The position numbers and the translations under genes were made by a program. The notes under the pieces were generated by a model, which ran no database searches, was not told where the DNA came from, and saw only the letters and a program-made list of their open reading frames with translations. Positions 36,325 through 45,997 of a stretch of 64,000 bases of DNA are shown piece by piece. The number at the start of each line of letters is the position of its first letter. The stretch's first letter is position 1. The DNA lies in NCBI GenBank assembly GCA_030692365.1, contig JAUYCC010000053.1, positions 62,001-126,000 of the forward strand, written 5' to 3'. The stretch comes from Pelolinea sp. (GTDB lineage Bacteria; Chloroflexota; Anaerolineae; Anaerolineales; Anaerolineaceae).

Positions 36325-37548
36325 ATGAATGATCTGTTGAAAAAATTGCAATCCATGGGATTGAAGATAGAAAAAGGTTCGGATATTCATCCCGAAGCGG
36401 AAAATAAAATTCCGATTGACAAGGTTGTCCAAGGTGAATGGTTAGAGTCTCGTGGGGAAAAGATTTATATTACCAGAAATGAATATCCCTTTGGCTCTTC
36501 CCATGGAAAAGTGCTTTTCAAAAATGAATTGAGGTTTAAAAACTTTTCACAATTCTGGAGAATTAAGAATCTTGATACTTACAACCTGCAAGATTTTTTA
36601 TTTATTGATACTGAAACCTCTCGTTTAAGTTTAGGCATTGGTTCAATTGTTTTTTTATTTGGAGGATGTTATTTCACCGAAAAGGGGTTGGAAGTCATTC
36701 AATATTTTCTGGATGATCCTTCAAATGAAGCGTGGTTCCTGGCCACTATTGAAGATTTACTCCTCAATTATAAATGTTTGGTGTCATATAACGGCAAATC
36801 TTTCGATATACCCATGCTTAGATCCAGAATGGTTTTAAACCGAATGCCTTACGGCAACCTGAATAAGGACCACCTTGATCTTCTTCACTTCGCACGAATG
36901 ATGTGGAAGCTGCGCCTGGAATCAAGGAGACTTTCAGACATTGAAAAAGAGATCATGGATTTTCAAAGAACCGAGGAAGAAGTTCCTGGTTGGCTTGTTC
37001 CGCAGCTTTACCAGGATTACCTGGGATTAGGAGATGCAACACCTCTAAAAGGCGTTTTTTATCATAATGAAAAGGACATTGTTTCATTAGCCGCATTATT
37101 TGTGCATATAAATAAAATGATTTCCGATCAGGAGACTCTGGATTCATCAAACAGCCTGGATATCATATCCATAGGCAGTATTTACCAGAAATCAGGTAAT
37201 TTATCCTTGTCAGAAGAATTTTATAAATTGGGTTTGGATAAAGGACTCCCAGAAGGGATAGATTACAGAATTCTTAAGAATTTTGCCGGTGTGATGAAGA
37301 AACAGAACAAATGGCCGGATGCAATAAAATTATGGGAAATGGCAGCGGATATGAATGATCATGACTCTTGTATTGAAATTGCCAAATATTACGAACACCA
37401 CACAAAAGATATTTATCAAGCATTGGTATGGGTTGAAGCGGCCATAAAAATAGTTAATAGAACTCCTGATACTGCCAATTTATTGGACAGGCTCGGTTAC
37501 CGAAAGAGAAGATTGGAGAGTAAAATAAACTCCACATATGAAAAGTGA
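36325..37548 (+). CDS. mrfB: MrfB-like 3'-5' exonuclease (YprB, RNase H-like fold)
   Basis: A 407-residue protein. The DEDD-type exonuclease signature is FLFIDTETSRLSLGIGS (first Asp and Glu), LVSYNGKSFDIPMLRSRM (second Asp) and YHNEKDIVSLAALF (last Asp). The C-terminal 130 residues form TPR-like helices (SIGSIYQKSGNLSLSEEFYK), as in YprB. It lies 15 bases after the MrfA-like helicase, matching the mrfAB operon for excision of mitomycin adducts. Confidence 0.88.
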   Translation: MNDLLKKLQSMGLKIEKGSDIHPEAENKIPIDKVVQGEWLESRGEKIYITRNEYPFGSSHGKVLFKNELRFKNFSQFWRIKNLDTYNLQDFLFIDTETSRLSLGIGSIVFLFGGCYFTEKGLEVIQYFLDDPSNEAWFLATIEDLLLNYKCLVSYNGKSFDIPMLRSRMVLNRMPYGNLNKDHLDLLHFARMMWKLRLESRRLSDIEKEIMDFQRTEEEVPGWLVPQLYQDYLGLGDATPLKGVFYHNEKDIVSLAALFVHINKMISDQETLDSSNSLDIISIGSIYQKSGNLSLSEEFYKLGLDKGLPEGIDYRILKNFAGVMKKQNKWPDAIKLWEMAADMNDHDSCIEIAKYYEHHTKDIYQALVWVEAAIKIVNRTPDTANLLDRLGYRKRRLESKINSTYEK

Positions 37549-37777
37549 CCGTCTTACCCTTGTTTGGAAAGCCTCAGGATATCTTGACGCTCAATTAATC
37601 AAGAATTATCTTGAATCCTTTGGCCTACAAGTCTATATATTTGAAGAGAGTCTTGGTGTTGCTTACGGCTTGACCACTACCCCTCTTGGTGAAGTCGAAA
37701 TTTATGTCCCTAATGAAAATGCTAAAGAAGCAGAAAAGTATATGGAAGATTATTTAAACGAAAACCTCGACGACTAA
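37538..37777 (+). CDS. DUF2007 family small protein
   Basis: A 79-residue protein with the DUF2007 layout: WKASGYLDAQLIKNYLESFG (helix after the first strand), then LGEVEIYVPNENAKEAEKYM. It overlaps the mrfB end by 11 bases and the convergent MocA-like gene by 4. DUF2007 is described as a putative signal-transducing or ligand-sensing domain; no function is proven. Confidence 0.8.
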   Translation: MKSDRLTLVWKASGYLDAQLIKNYLESFGLQVYIFEESLGVAYGLTTTPLGEVEIYVPNENAKEAEKYMEDYLNENLDD

Positions 37778-38376
37778 ATTTCAGCTTTTAATTCTTCATA
37801 ATCCTCAATTGAGTCAATATCCATCAGCAATCTATCATCAGTCCATTCAACAGTATCCAAAATTTCATTCTTAATAATTGTTTTTCCTCCGACATCTCCC
37901 CTCAGTTCTAATAATTTTAAAAAAAATTCTCGCCGGAATAGCACCGGATGCGTTATCTGACCTGCGACTCTTGTCGCTATAACTTTTGCGTTAGATGTTT
38001 TGAATTTTTCTTTGATTTTTTTGATGATATTCGAATCAAGATAAGGCTGATCAACGACAAAAAACATAACTGCCTGTGTTTTTGGATTTATATGGTTTAA
38101 ACCGCATCTTATTGAGCTGCTGATTCCTTCTTCCCAATCCTGATTAACTAATATTTCAACATCAGCATAACCAATTTGGTTTTTAATATCTTCGAAGCGA
38201 CTACCCAAAACAACTTTTATATCTGATATTCCCCCATTTTTTATTTGTTTAAGAATGTAATTGATCAATACTCCATTTTTATAATTGAGTAATTGTTTAG
38301 GCTGACCTAACCTACGCGATCCACCAGCAGCAAGAAGAATCGCAGCAATTTGGCTATTATTTACTTTTGAGGACAC
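37774..38376 (-). CDS. MocA-like nucleotidyltransferase (molybdopterin cytidylyltransferase)
   Basis: A 200-residue GT-A-fold nucleotidyltransferase. The loop LLAAGGSRRLGQPKQLL binds NTP, VDQPYL includes the metal Asp, and THPVLFRREFF fits the MocA active site. MocA adds CMP to molybdopterin, making the cofactor form used by xanthine dehydrogenase-type enzymes. Its start overlaps the end of the molybdenum subunit gene by 20 bases, which supports a role in maturing that enzyme. In E. coli the related ygfJ lies near ssnA and xdhD. Confidence 0.88.
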   Translation of the reverse strand: MSSKVNNSQIAAILLAAGGSRRLGQPKQLLNYKNGVLINYILKQIKNGGISDIKVVLGSRFEDIKNQIGYADVEILVNQDWEEGISSSIRCGLNHINPKTQAVMFFVVDQPYLDSNIIKKIKEKFKTSNAKVIATRVAGQITHPVLFRREFFLKLLELRGDVGGKTIIKNEILDTVEWTDDRLLMDIDSIEDYEELKAEI

Positions 38377-40585
38377 TTAATCCCTTAAGAATTCTCTCTT
38401 CAGTCAAAGGGAAGGAGTCAAACCAAACACCAGTTGCATCATGGACAGCAGCTGAAACAGCCGGGGCAAATGGCATATAGGGCATTTCACCTACCCCTCT
38501 AGCACCGGCAGGTCCTAAAGGATCTGCGACTTCAAGAATTTTTATGACCGTTTCTTCAGGAATGTCCATAATTGTTGGTATGAGATAGGTTGAAAGGCTG
38601 TCAGTTTTTACGTGTCCTTTTTTCTGAATGAAATTTTCAAGCAAAGAAAAACCGCTCGCTTGGACAATAGCGCCTTCGATCTGGCCAAGAACCTGAGCAG
38701 GATTAATTGTTTTACCAACATCATCAGCGCAAGTGACTTTCTTTATGGTCACTTTCCCTGTTTTCTTATTAACTTCAACTTCAATTGCTTCGGCGACATA
38801 TCCATAGGCAAAATTCGGCATACAAACGCCAGTTTCCGGATCGAATGGCGAGGTTTTAGGAGGTATATAGGTGAAAACACCTTCCGCAGGCCGCTCTTCT
38901 GTCTGCCATTTCTTTTTTGCTTCCGCTGCAGCGCCTAAAATGGCATTCCCGCCCATAAATGTCATTCGTGAAGCTGAAGCGCTTCCAGAATTGCCTGTTT
39001 CAGCAGTGTCAGAAGCAATCAAGTCAATTTTTTCAAGTGAAACCCCAAGCGCATTAGCAGCTATTTGTACAAAAGCTGAGTGGGCGCCTTGGCCTACATC
39101 AGCACCAGCATGGCGTAATTCAACTTTTTCAATTTCCTTTTCCCCGAACAGTTTTATTGAAGCCCAGCAGCTTTCAGGTGCGCCAAAGGAAAAGCCTACA
39201 TTCTTAAATCCGCATGAAAAGCCAATACCCCTGACAATTTGGTCATTTTCTTTATCCTTGTTTATTTTGGCTAAAGACCACTTATCGCCTTCTTTTTTCC
39301 ATCCAGCCGTAGTTGCGCAATCTTCAATCACCTTATCAATGCTTATTCCTTTGGGCAAGGGTGTTCCGGTAGAAAAAATCTGCCCATCATGGATTGTGTT
39401 TCGCAGTCTAAATTCAACCGGGTCGATGCTCAAAGCCTCCGCCAGCTTATTCATCTGCATTTCAGCGGCATAACAGCCTTGAGGTCCGCCAAACCCTCTA
39501 AAAGCACCCCCTGGTAAATTGTTTGTATAAACAGCCCTTGAATCCACTTTAACGTTGGGAACAAAATAAGGACCTGTTACCAGCAATGTAGCATTCCCCA
39601 AAACTTTTGTTGATGTGTAGATGTAAGCGCCCCCATCTGCGGTAAGATCTGCCTCAATAAAAGTTATCTTACCTTCACGTGTCGCACCCCATCTGGTTTT
39701 TATTTTGTAAAGGTGCCGTTTATGGTGCCCGATGATAGACTCCCGCCTGCTCCACACTGTCTTTATCGGTCTGTTGATTCCCATTTGCTGTAATTTTATA
39801 GCTGCCAGGCCTAAAACAATTTGGACGGACATATCTTCGCGCCCGCCAAATGCCCCACCGATGGCCGGATAAATGACCCTGACCTTCTCTCCAGGTAGAT
39901 TCAAGACGTGCGCAATTTGTTGGCGGTCTTCATGCGTCCATTGTCCCGCGACGACAACAGTAACGCGACCTTCACCATCTATATAACCTAAACCCGCTTC
40001 TGGCTGCAGGTAAGCATGTTCCTGCACTGGGGTAACATAAGTCCCTTCAACAATAACGTCGGCTTGTTTAAATCCTTCATCGGTATTGCCATGCCTGATG
40101 TGGTAATTGCAGAAGACATTGGACTCCTTTTCTGGATGTAGTTTGAATGAGTTCTTATCAACCGCCTCCTCCAAATCAGTTATCACGGGTAAATGCTCAT
40201 ATTCGATGTCAATCAGCGCTACCGCTTTTTCGCAAACTTCTTCATTCTCACCAATGATCAGAGCAATTTGGTCTCCAACAAATCTAACGCGGTCTGAGTA
40301 AGGTTTCTCTGAACTTGGTCCGCACAAGACAGGTTGATCGGGATAAATCAACCCATATTCATTATTTGGAACATCTTTCGCTGTCAGGACAGCGATAATT
40401 CCTTCGGACTGCTCAGCTCTGGATGTGTCCAGCTTCTTAATAATGGCATGCGGAACTTCAGCAAAAACGACTTTCATATATACCTGGTTTGGTAAGCTTA
40501 TATCCCCGGGATAAAGCGCTTTCCCGGTTACTTTTGAAAGGCTGTCAATGCGGTTAATGGATTTACCAATAAGGGATGTGTTCAT
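38357..40585 (-). CDS. Molybdenum hydroxylase large subunit (xanthine dehydrogenase family)
   Basis: A 742-residue molybdopterin-binding subunit. The N-terminal SLIGKSINRIDSLSKVTGKA starts the hammerhead domain. GGAFGGREDMSVQ and PGGAFRGFGGPQ contact the cofactor, and the C-terminal GARGVGEMPYMPFAPA contains the catalytic Glu (GVGE). The enzyme family hydroxylates purines or other N-heterocycles using water. Its stop and start overlap its neighbours, so it forms one complex with the FAD/2Fe-2S subunit. Substrate not determined. Confidence 0.93.
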   Translation of the reverse strand: MNTSLIGKSINRIDSLSKVTGKALYPGDISLPNQVYMKVVFAEVPHAIIKKLDTSRAEQSEGIIAVLTAKDVPNNEYGLIYPDQPVLCGPSSEKPYSDRVRFVGDQIALIIGENEEVCEKAVALIDIEYEHLPVITDLEEAVDKNSFKLHPEKESNVFCNYHIRHGNTDEGFKQADVIVEGTYVTPVQEHAYLQPEAGLGYIDGEGRVTVVVAGQWTHEDRQQIAHVLNLPGEKVRVIYPAIGGAFGGREDMSVQIVLGLAAIKLQQMGINRPIKTVWSRRESIIGHHKRHLYKIKTRWGATREGKITFIEADLTADGGAYIYTSTKVLGNATLLVTGPYFVPNVKVDSRAVYTNNLPGGAFRGFGGPQGCYAAEMQMNKLAEALSIDPVEFRLRNTIHDGQIFSTGTPLPKGISIDKVIEDCATTAGWKKEGDKWSLAKINKDKENDQIVRGIGFSCGFKNVGFSFGAPESCWASIKLFGEKEIEKVELRHAGADVGQGAHSAFVQIAANALGVSLEKIDLIASDTAETGNSGSASASRMTFMGGNAILGAAAEAKKKWQTEERPAEGVFTYIPPKTSPFDPETGVCMPNFAYGYVAEAIEVEVNKKTGKVTIKKVTCADDVGKTINPAQVLGQIEGAIVQASGFSLLENFIQKKGHVKTDSLSTYLIPTIMDIPEETVIKILEVADPLGPAGARGVGEMPYMPFAPAVSAAVHDATGVWFDSFPLTEERILKGLSVLKSK

Positions 40586-42012
40586 TTCAACTCCTTACCC
40601 ACGGAGGTATTTTCCCTGGCTGCTTTTTCAACAGCTCTAATAATGCTGTAATATCCAGTACAGCGACAGATATTTCCTGCTAACCCTTCGCGGATTTCCA
40701 GCTGTGTTGGATTCGGCTTTTCTTCAAGCAACTTCACTGCCGACATGATAAAACCAGGGGTGCAATATCCGCATTGAACTGCGCCTTCGTCAATAAAAGC
40801 CTGCTGGACCAAATGCAGTTTTTCTCCCTCTGAGATTCCCTCAATTGTGGTTATTTCCGCGTCGTGTGCCCGTGTTGCGGGGATAAGGCAGCTTAACACC
40901 GGTAAACCATTCAGGAATAAAGTGCACGCGCCACATTCACCTTCCCCGCACCCTAATTTGGTGCCTGTTAAACCAGTTTCTTCTCTAACCAAATTGAGTA
41001 AGGTCTTTTCTTGACCTGATGAGAGCGAATATTGTTTCTTATTAATAGTTGTTCTAATAGGGACCTTTTTATTGTGAACAAATGATTCTTGCGAAGGCTT
41101 TTGGTTACCATTTGTCTTTCCCCACAGCAATACCGGTTTTTCTGGAAATTCCTTCCATTTTCCCGATTGGATTTCGTTCATCGCTCTTTCAACCAATAAA
41201 GGAATCAGATGGTTCCGGTATTCTTCCGAAGCTCTGATATCACTGATAGGCGTGGCAGCTTCCAAGCAAAGACTTCCAACTTCTGCGACAGTCTCTTTAT
41301 TGATCGCTTTTCCTAGAAGGAATTCTTCAGCTTTTTTCGCCCGAATAATTGTTGGGGTGACCGCACCCAGTGCGATTTTGGCGTCAGTAATTGAATTTCC
41401 TTTGAATCCCAGGATAATGGTTACATTGGCTACCGAGATGCCATGCGTGTTTCTAAGCAAATATTTGATAAATGACCCCTTTTGTTTAGGCTGCATTTTT
41501 TTAAATCTCAGGTCCGTAACCATTTCGTTATTTTTCAAAAGGGTCTTTCTTACCCCCTGATAAAAATCCAAGATTGAAATCCACCTTTTTTTGTATTTGG
41601 ATTGGATGAGCAATTCAGCATCAAAAGCAACAAGAGGGGAAATCGTATCATTTGCCGGAGAGGCGGTGATCACATTGCCACAGATTGTTCCGACATTTCG
41701 TATTTGGGCAGCGCCTATCGATTGGGCAGCCTTTACCAACGGAAGGGCGAAATTTATAAGGGTTTTTGAAACTAAGGCTTGGTTATGGGTAACGAGGGGG
41801 CTGATATGGACAAAATCGCCTTCTTCCCAAATTTTATTCAACCCTTTAATTCGGTTGATATCAACAAGCGTCCGAACTTCAGGATGGAGTCCTTTTTTCA
41901 ATTCCAGTACCAAATCAGTGCCGCCAGCAATAATTTTGGCCTTGTTCTGTTCGGTATCTAATATTTCAAGCGCGTCTTCAAGACTGCATACTGTGTGATA
42001 CGTTTCCCACAT
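40582..42012 (-). CDS. Fused FAD-binding and 2Fe-2S subunit of the molybdenum hydroxylase
   Basis: A 476-residue fusion. The first 290 residues form the FAD domain (AKIIAGGTDLVLELKKG; GAAQIRNVGTICGNVITASP). The last 160 residues hold two 2Fe-2S clusters: plant-type GCGEGECGACTLFLNG and the helical CGYCTPGF with NICRCTGYY. In common xanthine dehydrogenases the 2Fe-2S domain comes first, so this order is reversed. It would move electrons from the molybdenum site to FAD. It overlaps the large-subunit gene by 4 bases. Confidence 0.93.
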   Translation of the reverse strand: MWETYHTVCSLEDALEILDTEQNKAKIIAGGTDLVLELKKGLHPEVRTLVDINRIKGLNKIWEEGDFVHISPLVTHNQALVSKTLINFALPLVKAAQSIGAAQIRNVGTICGNVITASPANDTISPLVAFDAELLIQSKYKKRWISILDFYQGVRKTLLKNNEMVTDLRFKKMQPKQKGSFIKYLLRNTHGISVANVTIILGFKGNSITDAKIALGAVTPTIIRAKKAEEFLLGKAINKETVAEVGSLCLEAATPISDIRASEEYRNHLIPLLVERAMNEIQSGKWKEFPEKPVLLWGKTNGNQKPSQESFVHNKKVPIRTTINKKQYSLSSGQEKTLLNLVREETGLTGTKLGCGEGECGACTLFLNGLPVLSCLIPATRAHDAEITTIEGISEGEKLHLVQQAFIDEGAVQCGYCTPGFIMSAVKLLEEKPNPTQLEIREGLAGNICRCTGYYSIIRAVEKAARENTSVGKELK

Positions 42013-42043
42013 GCAATCCTCCCGATTGATTTGTGATGATTTA

Positions 42044-43393
42044 TTATTCCATTAAACTTAATATGGTTGGCACAAGCTGTTTTTTTCTCGAAACGATATC
42101 TTTCGCGATCAATGTTCCGTCAGGATTTTTTCTGTATGGCAGATCATCCAATATCGGCGGAGCATTTTCCATTAACAACTGGCTTGAACCACGAACTACA
42201 TCGGTAATCATTAAGACTGCAAAATTAAAACCTTTGCTTTCCCGCATTTTTCTTAATGCTTCTGTAAGAGGTCCCAGATATTTATCCAGTTCATACAAAT
42301 CACTCACTTCCGCCTGCGCGATTCCGAATTTAAACCCCCCTGCGGTGTAAGTCTTTAAATCGCCTTTTACAATCTCGTCTGGCGGTCTGCTAGAAAGCCC
42401 TGTGCCTGCATTTAGCACTTTCTTGGCAAAAGAATCAACCGTGTCATTTTTTAGTTTTGATGATGGATTAAATGCCCATCTTGACAGGCGGTTTATCGCT
42501 TCATGGTCGTGATCGGTAGTTGTGGGCGAAATAAGATTGAGTGTATCTGAGACTATCCCTGCAAGCAATAATCCTGCAAATTCAGGTGGTGCTGCCAACC
42601 CCGCATCGATAATCTTTTCAGTGACCAGGGTTGATGTGCTGCCAACCGGTTCTACTGTGAATTTAATGGGAGCATTGGTTGGCGGATTACCCAGGCGGTG
42701 ATGGTCAAGTATTTCTATCAATTCTGCTTCTTCAAGCGCCGGAACAGCCTGTTGTGCTTCGTTATGATCAACCAAGATCAAGCGCAACCGTGGCGGATTG
42801 AGCAGCTCTCGCTGACGAACGATGCCGAAATATTTTCCCTGATCGTCAATTACCCAAAATTCGTTATGCTCTTCCCGCAGGATTTTCTTTATTACATCAC
42901 GGATCCTTGTGTTTTTATTAAATCTCTCAACATTGGTATCAGCCGCCTGTTCGCATGGCAAAGAAAAAATCTCATTGAGAGTTACATCGTTTTTTCCAGG
43001 AACAGGACCAACCATTTGATTTATAAGCTTAAAAAGGCTTTCTCCAGTTATGATGCCAAAAGGAGTGGCATCTGGATTAACAACTGGCGCGATGCCGCCC
43101 GTCCGGCTGGCAATTGACCAGGCTTCGTGGAGTGGTTTTTCAGGTGTGGTTGTATCGAAATGTAAGGCAACCGCTTCAAACCTTGGAGAGGCGTCTGAAA
43201 GCAAATATGGAATTTCAAGGCCGAGATACTCAAGTAACCAGGATGTCTGTTGATTAATGACGCCTGATCTAGCGGCGATAACATCAGCATTGTCCCGCGC
43301 TTTTAATAACCATGCATAGCCGATTGCAGAAGCGATTGAATCGGTATCCGGATTGACATGACCAATTACATAAATCGGAAGGCGCATACCCAT
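42044..43393 (-). CDS. Manganese-dependent inorganic pyrophosphatase with CBS domains
   Basis: A 449-residue family II pyrophosphatase. The DHH-type metal sites are GHVNPDTDSIASA (His12, Asp16, Asp18) and EILDHHRLGNPP. Between them is a CBS pair region (GIAPVVNPDATPFGIITGES; RDVIKKILREEHNEFWVIDD) that in relatives binds AMP/ATP and regulates activity. The C-terminal DHHA2 part ends near RKNPDGTLIAKDIVSRKKQL. It hydrolyses PPi, which guanylyl- and cytidylyl-transfer steps encoded in the same run release. Confidence 0.9.
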   Translation of the reverse strand: MGMRLPIYVIGHVNPDTDSIASAIGYAWLLKARDNADVIAARSGVINQQTSWLLEYLGLEIPYLLSDASPRFEAVALHFDTTTPEKPLHEAWSIASRTGGIAPVVNPDATPFGIITGESLFKLINQMVGPVPGKNDVTLNEIFSLPCEQAADTNVERFNKNTRIRDVIKKILREEHNEFWVIDDQGKYFGIVRQRELLNPPRLRLILVDHNEAQQAVPALEEAELIEILDHHRLGNPPTNAPIKFTVEPVGSTSTLVTEKIIDAGLAAPPEFAGLLLAGIVSDTLNLISPTTTDHDHEAINRLSRWAFNPSSKLKNDTVDSFAKKVLNAGTGLSSRPPDEIVKGDLKTYTAGGFKFGIAQAEVSDLYELDKYLGPLTEALRKMRESKGFNFAVLMITDVVRGSSQLLMENAPPILDDLPYRKNPDGTLIAKDIVSRKKQLVPTILSLME

Positions 43394-43398
43394 GATTT

Positions 43399-44421
43399 TT
43401 ATGGATTTTGAGCAAATGTATCAATTAACAGATGAACATCCCCGCCGACAGGATATAAAATTGGGCAAGTGCAGCCATTGTTAATATATTCCTGAACTTT
43501 GGTTTTCGCTTCATCCGGTGTGCCGGAAGCAGTAATTTTATTGATAAGTTCTTCCGGAACCAGATGTTTTGCTTTTTGGATCTGTTCGCGCGTTGCGGGC
43601 CAACCCAGGATAGATTGAATTTTATCTACGACATCTTTGGACACGCCAGACGCTTTTGCGATATGCGGTTGCTGCGCCAAATATTGGGTTAAGAGCTCGC
43701 GTGTAGTATCAATCGCTTTATCAGGGTCCTTATCTACTGAGCAAACGATCAATTGCGGCCGGTCGATGTCTTCCAATCGTCTGCCAGCTTTCTTGGCGCC
43801 TGCGGATAAAAGTTCCAGCGCTTTATGATTGTATTCCGGAGGAACACAATAATTTAAGACTACGCCGTCAGCAATTTCTCCGGTCATTTCCATCATCATA
43901 TCGCCGGTTGCTCCGATGTAAACCGGCACATGCCGAGGTTCTTTTCGCCCATGTACCACGTCTAATTCAATTCCGTCAACATGGATAAATTCTCCGTGAT
44001 AAGTAACTCTCTCCATGGCCAGCAAACGCTTAAGAATCTGAACTGTTTCTTTCATTGCCGTAAGCGGTTTTTGGCGGTCAATGCCAACATTTCTCGCGAG
44101 CGGATCCCACCAAGCACCGATGCCGCAAATAATGCGGTCTCTCGCCAAATCATCCAGTGTCAGAAAGGTCGCGGCAAGTAAGCCGATATTTCTCGTCCAG
44201 TTATTAATAACACCTGAACCAATCTTTAATTTATTGGTAACTGCTGCATACGCAGCCATAGGTACGATTGCGTCTCGCACAAGCCGGCTTTCAGCTTGCC
44301 AGACAGCCTCAAAGCCTTTCTTTTCAGCATATTGTACATACTCCAAACCATCTCTAAGATCGTGCGCATCCTGAAGATATAAAGCCACTCTTTCGGTCAC
44401 TTTTCGTCCTCCTTTTAACAT
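43399..44421 (-). CDS. F420-dependent LLM-class oxidoreductase
   Basis: A 340-residue luciferase-like TIM barrel. It has [40 protein letters not shown] and [20 protein letters not shown], typical of methylene-H4MPT-reductase-like/F420-dependent enzymes. It overlaps the cofC gene by 7 bases and lies within the F420 synthesis run, so it probably uses F420. Its substrate is unknown. Confidence 0.88.
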   Translation of the reverse strand: MLKGGRKVTERVALYLQDAHDLRDGLEYVQYAEKKGFEAVWQAESRLVRDAIVPMAAYAAVTNKLKIGSGVINNWTRNIGLLAATFLTLDDLARDRIICGIGAWWDPLARNVGIDRQKPLTAMKETVQILKRLLAMERVTYHGEFIHVDGIELDVVHGRKEPRHVPVYIGATGDMMMEMTGEIADGVVLNYCVPPEYNHKALELLSAGAKKAGRRLEDIDRPQLIVCSVDKDPDKAIDTTRELLTQYLAQQPHIAKASGVSKDVVDKIQSILGWPATREQIQKAKHLVPEELINKITASGTPDEAKTKVQEYINNGCTCPILYPVGGDVHLLIDTFAQNP

Positions 44422-45041
44422 TTAGTTATCAATAAATCATTTGTTGATTTTCGCTCTTTATAAAGAACCAAGTCCTCAGGTAAATCCAAATCAAATCCGA
44501 GTCGTTCATTATTATATATTTCAACTTTGATTTTTTTGCGTTCTGCCTGCTCAATATGTTTTTTAAATGACCATTGGCCAAAATCATAATCCAATATTCC
44601 AAGCGGGTTAATGAATAAAGCGTTCGTGCCATACATTTTACGGTCTGGATTAATAATTATTTCAGGCGCTGACTTTGATTTCGAAATAAGGTCGGTCAGA
44701 TCATCAGGCATCATAAAAGGCAAATCAGCAGGTATGATCAATACCCTCGAAGCGCTGAATGCTTTTGCAGCCTGTGTTGCCTTTCTTAACGCATTATTGA
44801 TATTTGTATTCCGATTTTCCTGAATTGTCCTTACTCCGTATTCCCTTGAGAAGCTTAAGGCAGCAGGATCATGGCTAACAACTATGATCTGATCAATTTC
44901 CTTGACTTGTTTTAAACAATTGATAGAACGGATGAGAAGATTATGATTGAGATTCTCGCGTTCCTGTTCAGTTAATACGCTGGAAAGTCGCGATTTTCCA
45001 CGCCGAAGAGGTTTTATTGGGATGATCGCCCAGAGCGACAT
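44415..45041 (-). CDS. cofC: 2-phospho-L-lactate guanylyltransferase CofC
   Basis: A 208-residue nucleotidyltransferase that activates 2-phospholactate (or phosphoenolpyruvate) with GTP for F420 synthesis. The N-terminal [20 protein letters not shown] is the CofC signature, and [14 protein letters not shown] includes the metal-binding Asp. The adjacent cofD and cofE leave little doubt. Confidence 0.93.
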   Translation of the reverse strand: MSLWAIIPIKPLRRGKSRLSSVLTEQERENLNHNLLIRSINCLKQVKEIDQIIVVSHDPAALSFSREYGVRTIQENRNTNINNALRKATQAAKAFSASRVLIIPADLPFMMPDDLTDLISKSKSAPEIIINPDRKMYGTNALFINPLGILDYDFGQWSFKKHIEQAERKKIKVEIYNNERLGFDLDLPEDLVLYKERKSTNDLLITKC

Positions 45042-45056
45042 TATGATTAATTACGT

Positions 45057-45995
45057 CTAGTCTTTGTTTGTTGCTTTTAGAAATTCAACAATTTCAGCGG
45101 CCAGCCTTATCCGACTTTCAATATCAGGTAGTAATATGTTGGTCGCCCTTAAAATTATACATGAATGCTCCTCTAAAGCCATATCAACTTGATCTATCTG
45201 GTCAAAAAACAGGCAATCCAGAATTTCACCATAGTGGTCCGTAATTGCCCTAACCGAAGGTTCAATATTCATTTCACGGAACATCTTGGCGAGCGGACCT
45301 TTTATTGCTTTTCCCCCAATGAGTGGAGAAACAGCAATTACATTTTTTCCTTTGAGGATATCTTTAATGCCTCTCAGAGAGAGGATTGGATCAATACTGA
45401 CAAAAGGATTAGAAGGACAAATAATTACAGCATCACTTGTTTTTATTGCATCAATCACTTCTTTTGTCGGGCTAGCAGAATCAATTCCTTTGAAATAAAA
45501 TCCTCTGATGCATAATTCAAACTGGTGCTTTACAAAATACTCCTGAAATGGTAATAATCCCTTTTCTTTAGTATCAACAAAAGTTCTTACAGGGTCATCG
45601 GACATTGGCAAAACCCTGTTCTTAATCCCCCACAATTCACAGAAATCTCGTGTGACGTGAGTCAAGGTTTCCCCGCTTTTCATCTTTTGCGTTCGCATGA
45701 GGTGAGTGGCAAGGTCACTATCTCCGATTTTGAACCAGGTGGGGCCGTTCAATTGCCCGATTTTTTCAAGAGCCTTATAGGTCTCGTCCTTTAACCCCCA
45801 GCCTAAAGAAACATTCGCTTTATCGGCTAATGTGTAACAGACTGTATCTATATCAGGTGATATGTATAAACCGAGATGTTCAAAATCATCCCCCGTGTTA
45901 ACTATGATCGAAAGTTCATCTGAACCAAGTACCTTAGCCAGCCCCTGAGCAAGTTTGGCTCCGCCAACCCCTCCAGCCAGCGCTGCAATCTTCAT
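45057..45995 (-). CDS. cofD: 2-phospho-L-lactate transferase CofD
   Basis: A 312-residue enzyme that joins the phospholactyl-type group to FO, giving F420-0. The N-terminus IAALAGGVGGAKLAQGLAKV is diagnostic, and IICPSNPFVSIDPILSLRGI and VIAVSPLIGGKAIKGPLAKM are conserved further on. It sits 2 bases before cofE's stop-to-start junction in the same direction. The FO synthase genes (cofG/cofH) are not in the window. Confidence 0.95.
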   Translation of the reverse strand: MKIAALAGGVGGAKLAQGLAKVLGSDELSIIVNTGDDFEHLGLYISPDIDTVCYTLADKANVSLGWGLKDETYKALEKIGQLNGPTWFKIGDSDLATHLMRTQKMKSGETLTHVTRDFCELWGIKNRVLPMSDDPVRTFVDTKEKGLLPFQEYFVKHQFELCIRGFYFKGIDSASPTKEVIDAIKTSDAVIICPSNPFVSIDPILSLRGIKDILKGKNVIAVSPLIGGKAIKGPLAKMFREMNIEPSVRAITDHYGEILDCLFFDQIDQVDMALEEHSCIILRATNILLPDIESRIRLAAEIVEFLKATNKD

Positions 45996-45997
45996 TT

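Noticed and set aside
38871-39473. Plus-strand ORF of 200 codons inside the molybdenum subunit gene
   Set aside because: Fully antisense to a strongly conserved enzyme; Ser/Ala/Pro-rich and without domains.
38357-42012. Selenium-dependent molybdenum hydroxylase
   Set aside because: SsnA and MocA-like neighbours recall the E. coli selenium-linked cluster, but no selenium donor or selD-type gene is present, so selenium dependence cannot be claimed.
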